Assembly (NCBI GenBank): GCA_020343715.1 | Contig: CP070808.1 | Location: 2,070,707 to 2,081,640 of the forward strand | DNA: 10,934 bases | Direction: 5' to 3' | From: Thermoplasmata archaeon | GTDB taxonomy: Archaea; Thermoplasmatota; DTKX01; GCA-020343715 | In this document: piece after piece, positions 9,201-10,934 of the stretch | How positions within the stretch are numbered: the stretch's first letter is position 1 | Layout of the letters: each line of letters opens with the position of its first letter | Translations under genes and position numbers: made by a program | The notes under the pieces: generated by a model | Database searches by the model: none | What the model saw: the letters and a program-made list of their open reading frames with translations, nothing else | Told to the model about the DNA's origin: nothing

Positions 9201-10934
9201 CCCGCCGGTCTGGTCAGGGGCGGACACGGCTACTACGCCCACTATTGGACGGGTGGGCACCGCGAGGACGCCACCAGCGGGGGCAGGGTAGGCTTCCTCA
9301 CCTACGACCCCAGGGACCTCACCATGGCCGGACAGGCCCTGTACGCAAACCTCATCTCATGGGTCACCGGAAGGCCCTTCCCGATGATGAACGCCACCGC
9401 CGGCGAGGTGGCGATGGTGATCAACTCCTACGACGAGTCGGGCGCCACCCTATCCACCCGTGAGACCGCCCTTCGGGACAACCTGACGGGCATGGGTCTG
9501 TCAGTGGACTACGTGAGCCACGTCAACAGCTCCAGGACCGACTTCTCCAGGTCCTCGTTCGTGGTGTTCTGCGATTACGCACCCGGTAGGTACCTGGTCG
9601 ACCACCTGGTCGACGACCTGGGCAAGGGCGTTGGTATGTACTACAACTCGGCGTGGCGTCACGGTGGGAGCTGGGGATGGCCCAGCGGCGCCTCCGCCAG
9701 CACGTTCTACGTCATAGACAACTCCTCATTCATGGCGAACTACTCCACCACAACCACCGTCACCGTCGGGGACGGTACGACCAACCACCCGGAGGTGTAC
9801 AACTACGCACCCTCGGGATGGACGTACGTGGGGAGGATGACCCAGCACTCCTACTACCGGTCGGGATTCTCCCGGGAGAACTCCACCACGGGAGGCCGGG
9901 GCGTGATCTTCACCTACCGGCCCGACTACCTCACCGCGGCGGGCATCGCCGTGCTCAACGAGACGTTCTACTACCTGCTCGGGGCGAACGCCACCATGCC
10001 CGACGGGAACGCCGACCTCACGGTCACGTCCGTCGCCATCGACGCGACGGGCTACTCCGCCGGCGACGTCGTCACCGTGAACGCCACGGTGAAGAACCAG
10101 GGCACCTCCGACGTGAACCGGTCCTTCCCCGTCGAGTTCATGGTGGACGGGAAGGTCATCGGGACGGTCCTCCTGACGAACCTCTCGGCAGGGGCCAGCA
10201 CCAACGTGAGCCTCAACTGGACGGTGAGACCAGGCACCCATGTGGTCCATGTCCGAGTCGACGGGACGGGGCTGGTGCCCGAGTCCAACGAGGCCAACAA
10301 CGGGAAGGACCTGACGGTGGCGAACATCGCCGGCCCGGACCTCACCATCGAGGCGGTGTCCATGGTCCCGGTGACCCGGGAGGACGGCAACTTCATCAAT
10401 GTGACAGTGACGGTAGCGAACGTGGGTACTGTGAATGTGACAAGTGCGATAGAGGTGATGGTAATGAACGGAACTAGGGGGTTGGGCTCCGTCCTAATCC
10501 AGGGCATCCCCAAGGCGAAGAACGTCACGGTGACGCTGTTCGTCCTAGGATTGCTGGCCACCGCCAACATGACGGTGTACGCCGACTGGGAGGACAGGGT
10601 GGCCGAGACGGACGAGACCAACAACACGTACGCCCTTGCAGGGAGCATCGGTCCGCCGACGGGCCAGACGGTCCAGGCCAAGAAGGGCACCTGGATAGAG
10701 ATAGAGGTGACAGCGGAGTCATGGACCCACGTCTACGACGCGGTGACCGTCAGGCTCTTCGACCCCGAGGACAACAACGTGGGGACCATGTCCTACTCGT
10801 CCAGCAGCTGGGGCACCAGGACCATCGAGTACATGCTGGACGGCGACGGGACCTGGAGGGTGACGGCCGCCTACGCCCACACCGCCTTCGACTACACGAT
10901 GCGGATAACGGTCGTCGACCCGACCTCGGGTCTG
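3..10934 (+). CDS. Giant multidomain surface protein, partial at both ends (3,644 codons, no stop)
   Basis: Frame 3 is open across the whole window and continues past both edges, so the protein exceeds 3,644 residues (roughly 390 kDa or more). Domain order by residue: tail of an Ig-like domain (1-50), Ig split by a LamG-like domain (50-320), Ig split by GATase1-like plus CUB-like domains (326-729), Ig split by an FG-GAP propeller plus a discoidin-like domain (731-1272), Ig split by a second propeller (1274-1738), two intact Ig-like domains (1741-1928), seven ~200-residue Rossmann-like repeats (1929-3335), two CARDB domains (3336-3549), and a last beta-sandwich (3550 on). There are only 8 Cys and about 58 N-x-S/T sequons, and no membrane segment is visible. 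This points to an extracellular, probably glycosylated protein. Internal ATGs such as base 243 lie inside a domain and are not starts. The modular surface-protein call is firm; the biological role (adhesion, glycan binding, envelope scaffold) is inference. Confidence 0.96.
282..857 (+). other. Domain: LamG/concanavalin A-like jelly roll, inserted in Ig-A
   Basis: Residues 94-285 begin with EDDFEG, followed by D-x-W-H, a common opening of LamG-like and 3-keto-disaccharide-hydrolase-like ConA domains. They continue with alternating strands: FDGSFEVSADVLF, YAYFHMRLED, a YHTWSMRYDESTRTLEGYVDG strand pair (the typical 'how the measurement is done' hairpin of ConA sandwiches, with the pattern W-x-x-R-Y-D ... 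G-x-V-D-G), and a last strand VLIDNFHTTP. Known members bind glycans or proteins, often with Ca2+. The segment is rich in Tyr and Trp (residues 199-222), as in sugar-binding faces. Ligand unknown. No catalytic residues recognised. Confidence 0.65.
858..977 (+). other. Domain: second half of Ig-A
   Basis: Residues 286-325 (PTVTIPKA, MKLQISYKDRDGVISRT, IHPFYVDATSP) match the F-G end of the intact Ig-like domain at 1741-1838 (FLATIPDI, VTYRVVARDIAGNSRT). They complete the domain whose first strands lie before the LamG-like module. The trailing D-A-T-S-P-T-V is the usual linker that opens the next Ig-like unit. Confidence 0.55.
978..1136 (+). other. Domain: first half of Ig-B
   Basis: Residues 326-378 read SPTVTVPAP, ATTVTTHITDG and GTLHWMGPDD, i.e. 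strands A, B and C of an Ig-like sandwich. This corresponds to APTIDNVTAPP, VYCNVTDS and VLEYNVTGG in the intact copy at 1741. The expected closing strands are absent here and are found 310 residues later, after the GATase1-like and CUB-like modules. Confidence 0.55.
1137..1748 (+). other. Domain: class I glutamine amidotransferase-like (GATase1/DUF4350-like) fold
   Basis: Residues 379-582 show the alternating strand/helix order of a flavodoxin-like alpha/beta domain. A strand RLLWLKGGA is followed by a helix and strand reaching GYGVVIISEAYA (residues 426-437), then LTDPQNRQALMEWVAEGGSL (helix leading to G458-G459), then the strand YVMYP. DHPI (494-497) recalls the conserved segment of ThuA-like and related domains. 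GQGVIVMD (548-555) followed by a long helix ends the domain. The segment contains no cysteine, so the catalytic nucleophile of true glutamine amidotransferases is absent and a binding or structural role is likelier. It resembles the seven repeats at 5787-10007 in order of elements, including SGW near residues 507-509. Confidence 0.65.
1797..2066 (+). other. Domain: CUB-like beta-sandwich
   Basis: Residues 599-688 carry the pattern of a CUB-like domain: FTYRHPGATALSVHISEMD, then GYDFIQVLDGRGR (the CUB 'D-x-hydrophobic-x-V-x-D-G' strand), then WTIVVPGDTVHLRVITDG and S-x-x-S-W-G-F. CUB-like folds bind proteins or sugars outside the cell, often with a Ca2+ held by acidic residues; E and D residues of SEMDMEDGYD and the D of VLDG are at plausible positions. 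No cysteines are present, so the disulfides of animal CUB domains are missing, as is usual for prokaryotic versions. Confidence 0.65.
2067..2189 (+). other. Domain: second half of Ig-B
   Basis: Residues 689-729 (AWASEIPALGITGEVSYYV, TAWDGAGNVGTSPTYRMD) are the canonical last strands of an Ig/Fn3-like domain. The intact copy has FLATIPDIGSATTVTYRVVARDIAGN at the same point. They follow the CUB-like module directly and have no first half of their own nearby, which supports an Ig domain interrupted by the GATase1-like plus CUB-like insert. Confidence 0.6.
2193..2288 (+). other. Domain: first strands of Ig-C
   Basis: Residues 731-762 (EPPVVSNVTFGPDSP, DPLSVSAEVMDAV) match strands A and B of the Ig-like series, compare VYCNVTDSV in the intact copy. 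The C strand does not follow; instead a propeller begins after an acidic linker (residues 763-775). The missing strands seem to be at residues 1203-1272. Confidence 0.5.
2325..3227 (+). other. Domain: FG-GAP/VCBS-type calcium beta-propeller 1
   Basis: Residues 775-1075 hold five D-x-[DN]-x-D-G-x-x-D calcium loops starting at residues 838, 892, 940, 992 and 1039 (bases 2514, 2676, 2820, 2976 and 3117), spaced 47-54 residues apart. Each is followed by a hydrophobic strand (DLVVMN, DVVGGG, DILVAP, DIIVHT, DIVLNR) and a later G-x-G-x-x-F or N-D-G-x-F turn, the hallmark of VCBS/FG-GAP blades. A sixth, loop-less blade is likely at 780-815 (the LGLKGSVNGTD and RIFMFE strands). All five loops end in Asp. 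Known relatives are extracellular protein- or glycan-binding propellers. Confidence 0.85.
3285..3608 (+). other. Domain: discoidin/F5-8-like beta-sandwich
   Basis: Residues 1095-1202 read GTVVSRVHDMGG, W-D-Q-V-Q-V-E, VELEVRTSTDNITWSSW and ARYVQWRLTLGDDG ... PYVRSVTLLG. This order (opening 'extract the change' strand, R-T-S-x-D-x-x-x-W-S-x-W, then A-R-Y-V-Q-W-R and a P-x-V-x-x-V strand) is the usual layout of discoidin-like sandwiches attached to prokaryotic surface proteins and glycan-active enzymes. Likely a ligand-binding module; ligand unknown. It lies between propeller 1 and the closing strands of Ig-C. Confidence 0.55.
3609..3821 (+). other. Domain: second part of Ig-C
   Basis: Residues 1203-1273 (PTVELRWRPS, WSTASMVKV, GRFNGTVPAEP, GYIDLVVVASMSGGVEGTSS) supply the C to G strands of an Ig-like domain. 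They align with VLEYNVTGG, WVPLAMTRI, SQFLATIPDI and VTYRVVARDIAGNSRTSS of the intact copy. Because strands C and C' are on this side, the interruption in Ig-C is one loop earlier than in Ig-A, Ig-B and Ig-D. Confidence 0.5.
3822..3980 (+). other. Domain: first half of Ig-D
   Basis: Residues 1274-1326 (GPIIVRANPVPYYS, AVRVVANVDDLSGVA, ATLHYSYDNSTWSSTAMT) are a textbook Ig/Fn3-like start. STWSSTAMT lines up with GSWVPLAMT of the intact domain. Four residues later the first propeller motif appears, so the chain leaves the Ig fold at this loop. Confidence 0.65.
3981..5042 (+). other. Domain: seven-bladed FG-GAP-type calcium beta-propeller 2
   Basis: Residues 1327-1680 contain exactly seven loops of the form D-x-[DE]-[GD]-D-[GA]-x-x-E, starting at residues 1333, 1380, 1434, 1481, 1531, 1586 and 1644 (bases 3999, 4140, 4302, 4443, 4593, 4758 and 4932). 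Spacing is 47-58 residues and each is followed by a hydrophobic strand (ELAVSV, ELVVGD, EILRGQ, EVITAD, EMVVSM, EVAVGS, ELVVPH). Seven regularly spaced motifs fit a complete seven-bladed propeller. All end in Glu, unlike propeller 1. The aromatic stretch YYASYWGVMYM (residues 1627-1640 region of blade 5-6, near base 4641) could line a ligand face. Extracellular binding role inferred. Confidence 0.85.
5082..5222 (+). other. Domain: second half of Ig-D
   Basis: Residues 1694-1740 (GGPDAWSAVVPAPG, QIWYYIVATDASGMTTTS) are the closing strands of an Ig/Fn3-like domain. Joined to residues 1274-1326 they give a normal domain of about 95 residues, with the propeller in the loop between TAMT and DAWSAVVP. 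No complete first half sits next to them. Confidence 0.65.
5223..5516 (+). other. Domain: intact Ig-like domain (Ig-E)
   Basis: Residues 1741-1838 make a continuous Ig/Fn3-like sandwich of 98 residues: PTIDNVTAPPTY, FQVYCNVTDS, AVLEYNVTGG, WVPLAMT, SQFLATIPDIG, VTYRVVARDIAGNSRTSS. It has no insert and is the internal reference used to recognise the four split Ig domains before it. Likely a stalk or spacer module. Confidence 0.75.
5517..5786 (+). other. Domain: intact Ig-like domain (Ig-F)
   Basis: Residues 1839-1928 follow Ig-E directly: PVFNWMKDGF, FKWELNITDNGAV, VTITYSTDRVTWYNATV, NIYSASADLDANS, VYFEVTATDNLGLVNS. It is shorter than Ig-E (about 90 residues) but complete. It is the last Ig-like unit before the Rossmann-like array and probably packs against repeat 1. 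Confidence 0.7.
5787..6380 (+). repeat. Rossmann/GATase1-like tandem repeat R1
   Basis: Residues 1929-2126. Strand NVTMLVAD, then a Glu-rich helix start, TSDLVLVVDYG as the second strand, GVAVILLNDG as the third, PAGWTLVG (W2061), GGKAITFPYDIRYL and a closing helix ending LLNW. The helical part after the first strand is shorter than in the other copies and the G-G-S-W motif of later repeats is not visible. This is the most diverged N-terminal copy. The unit ends in MNATAG, as does R6. Confidence 0.65.
6381..6986 (+). repeat. Rossmann/GATase1-like tandem repeat R2
   Basis: Residues 2127-2328 (202). RVILVINNDD, helix to LLKDWGYSVQRL, NATAVVVPAYY, GVPVILLRD, PTGWTALA (W2263), SGVLGFAEMSDPQYYM and a final helix ending LLLRMLQNA. 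The D-W-G-Y-x-V element is the standard 'helix then second strand' step of these domains and recurs in R3 and R4. Aromatic run NNYYNMWY follows the G-W motif. No cysteine. Confidence 0.7.
6987..7598 (+). repeat. Rossmann/GATase1-like tandem repeat R3
   Basis: Residues 2329-2532 (204). TVVMVIVGGQGG, helix ending TSWGHTIYYLP, AKAVVATHW, GVGVVLCYDAG, YGGSWHY (W2422), SPGWTFLAG (W2468), GSFGFIFGVNPYYINLNG and a closing helix. C2411 in VVLCYD is the only cysteine. It lies inside the strand and is not preserved in other copies, so it does not look like the amidotransferase nucleophile (normally in a G-x-C-x-G elbow). Confidence 0.7.
7599..8192 (+). repeat. Rossmann/GATase1-like tandem repeat R4
   Basis: Residues 2533-2730 (198). 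DVVFITSGED, helix ending ARWGYNVTYVF, NASMVVAADW, IGVVLLYRGS, QASWGSY (W2625, in place of G-G-S-W), VTGFTRIG (F2671 where others have Trp), VCVLTADPALMDP and a closing helix LMERLFNF. Two signature positions are changed here, so it is the most divergent of the later copies. Confidence 0.65.
8193..8807 (+). repeat. Rossmann/GATase1-like tandem repeat R5
   Basis: Residues 2731-2935 (205). DVVLLVAHYN, helix ending EDMGLTVEVRSW, SSRLLVYTQN, LGLALFADAG, AGGSWGDNWGDW (W2820), PPGWNFGG (W2869), GGHGGIMAYDPNNLNENG and a closing helix to MIDWC. The stretch at residues 2817-2832 has five Trp, dense enough to suggest an exposed aromatic patch or sugar platform (inference). Confidence 0.7.
8808..9404 (+). 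repeat. Rossmann/GATase1-like tandem repeat R6
   Basis: Residues 2936-3134 (199). AVLVIRSNDH, helix ending IASGLEVTYLP, NAAGVFLAEG, LRVGLMYTGS, LGGSWTWHN (W3023), HPAGLVRGG (L3070 where Trp is usual), GGRVGFLTYDPRDLTMAG and a closing helix LYANLISW. It ends MNATAG like R1. His and Tyr are unusually dense between residues 3065 and 3090. Confidence 0.7.
9405..10007 (+). repeat. Rossmann/GATase1-like tandem repeat R7
   Basis: Residues 3135-3335 (201). EVAMVINSYDE, helix ending TGMGLSVDYVS, RSSFVVFCDYA, KGVGMYYNSA, HGGSWGWPSG (W3224), PSGWTYVG (W3273), GGRGVIFTYRPDYLTAAG and a closing helix FYYLLGAN. Last copy of the array; the next residues start a CARDB domain. C3190 is within the second strand. 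Confidence 0.7.
10008..10331 (+). other. Domain: CARDB 1
   Basis: Residues 3336-3443 show the CARDB pattern: ADLTVTSVAID, VVTVNATVKNQGTSDV (the conserved V-x-N-x-G-x-x), FPVEFMVDGKVIGTVLL, STNVSLNWTVRPGTHVVHVRVD, and the closing V-P-E-S-N-E-A-N-N. CARDB is an adhesion-associated beta-sandwich common in archaeal and bacterial surface proteins, usually near the C-terminus or as a stalk. Confidence 0.85.
10332..10649 (+). other. Domain: CARDB 2
   Basis: Residues 3444-3549: GPDLTIEAVSM, INVTVTVANVGTVNVT, IEVMVMNGTRGLGSV, KNVTVTLFVLG, NMTVYADWEDRVAETDETNN. Same fold and same closing E-T-N-N signature as CARDB 1 directly before it. The central part (bases 10399-10491) departs from the codon use of the rest of the gene. 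Confidence 0.85.
10650..10934 (+). other. Domain: C-terminal beta-sandwich, cut by window end
   Basis: Residues 3550-3644: a Pro/Gly linker, then QTVQAKKGTWIEIEVTA, DAVTVRLFDPEDNNVGTM, RTIEYMLDGDGTWRVTAAY and YTMRITVVDPTSG. The G-T-W-x-E-I-E-V ... V-x-L-F-D-P ... G-D-G-T-W-R-V order resembles PPC-like (pre-peptidase C-terminal) sandwiches. The reading frame remains open to the last base, so more protein follows. Confidence 0.5.

Noticed and set aside
1..10934. Promoters, terminators, tRNA/rRNA, CRISPR, insertion sequences or attachment sites
   Set aside because: No intergenic space exists and I saw no direct repeat arrays, inverted-repeat ends or RNA-like segments; frame 3 coding explains every stretch.

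Overview
The window is one protein-coding sequence and nothing else. Reading frame 3 on the + strand is open from base 3 to base 10934: 3,644 codons with no stop, no start I would accept as real, and no frameshift. I translated the whole frame codon by codon to establish this. The gene enters from upstream and leaves downstream, so the signal peptide, promoter, anchor and terminator all lie outside. No intergenic DNA, RNA gene, mobile element or CRISPR array is present.

The product looks like a giant, secreted, modular cell-surface protein. It has only 8 cysteines in 3,644 residues and about 58 N-x-S/T sequons, and it is built of beta-sandwich, calcium-propeller and Rossmann-like modules. The organism is not identifiable from this window. 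High GC, very strong G/C third positions, frequent AGG for Arg, sequon richness and the Ig + FG-GAP + CARDB mix make an archaeon (for example a Thermoplasmatota lineage) my best guess. A bacterium with large surface proteins is not excluded.

Layout. Part 1 (bases 3-5786) is a string of Ig-like domains. The first four are each split by other domains inserted into a loop: a LamG/ConA-like jelly roll; a GATase1-like domain plus a CUB-like domain; a five-motif FG-GAP/VCBS propeller plus a discoidin-like sandwich; and a seven-motif FG-GAP propeller. Two uninterrupted Ig-like domains follow and serve as the template for recognising the split ones. Part 2 (5787-10007) is seven diverged tandem copies of a ~200-residue Rossmann/GATase1-like domain that appears to lack a catalytic cysteine. 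Part 3 (10008-10934) holds two CARDB domains and the start of another beta-sandwich, cut by the window end.

Working picture (inference): an extracellular adhesion, carbohydrate-binding or cell-envelope scaffold in which Ig-like domains form a stalk carrying binding modules as side branches, with a long array of non-catalytic Rossmann-like repeats as a second segment. Nothing in the sequence shows an enzymatic active site that I would defend.
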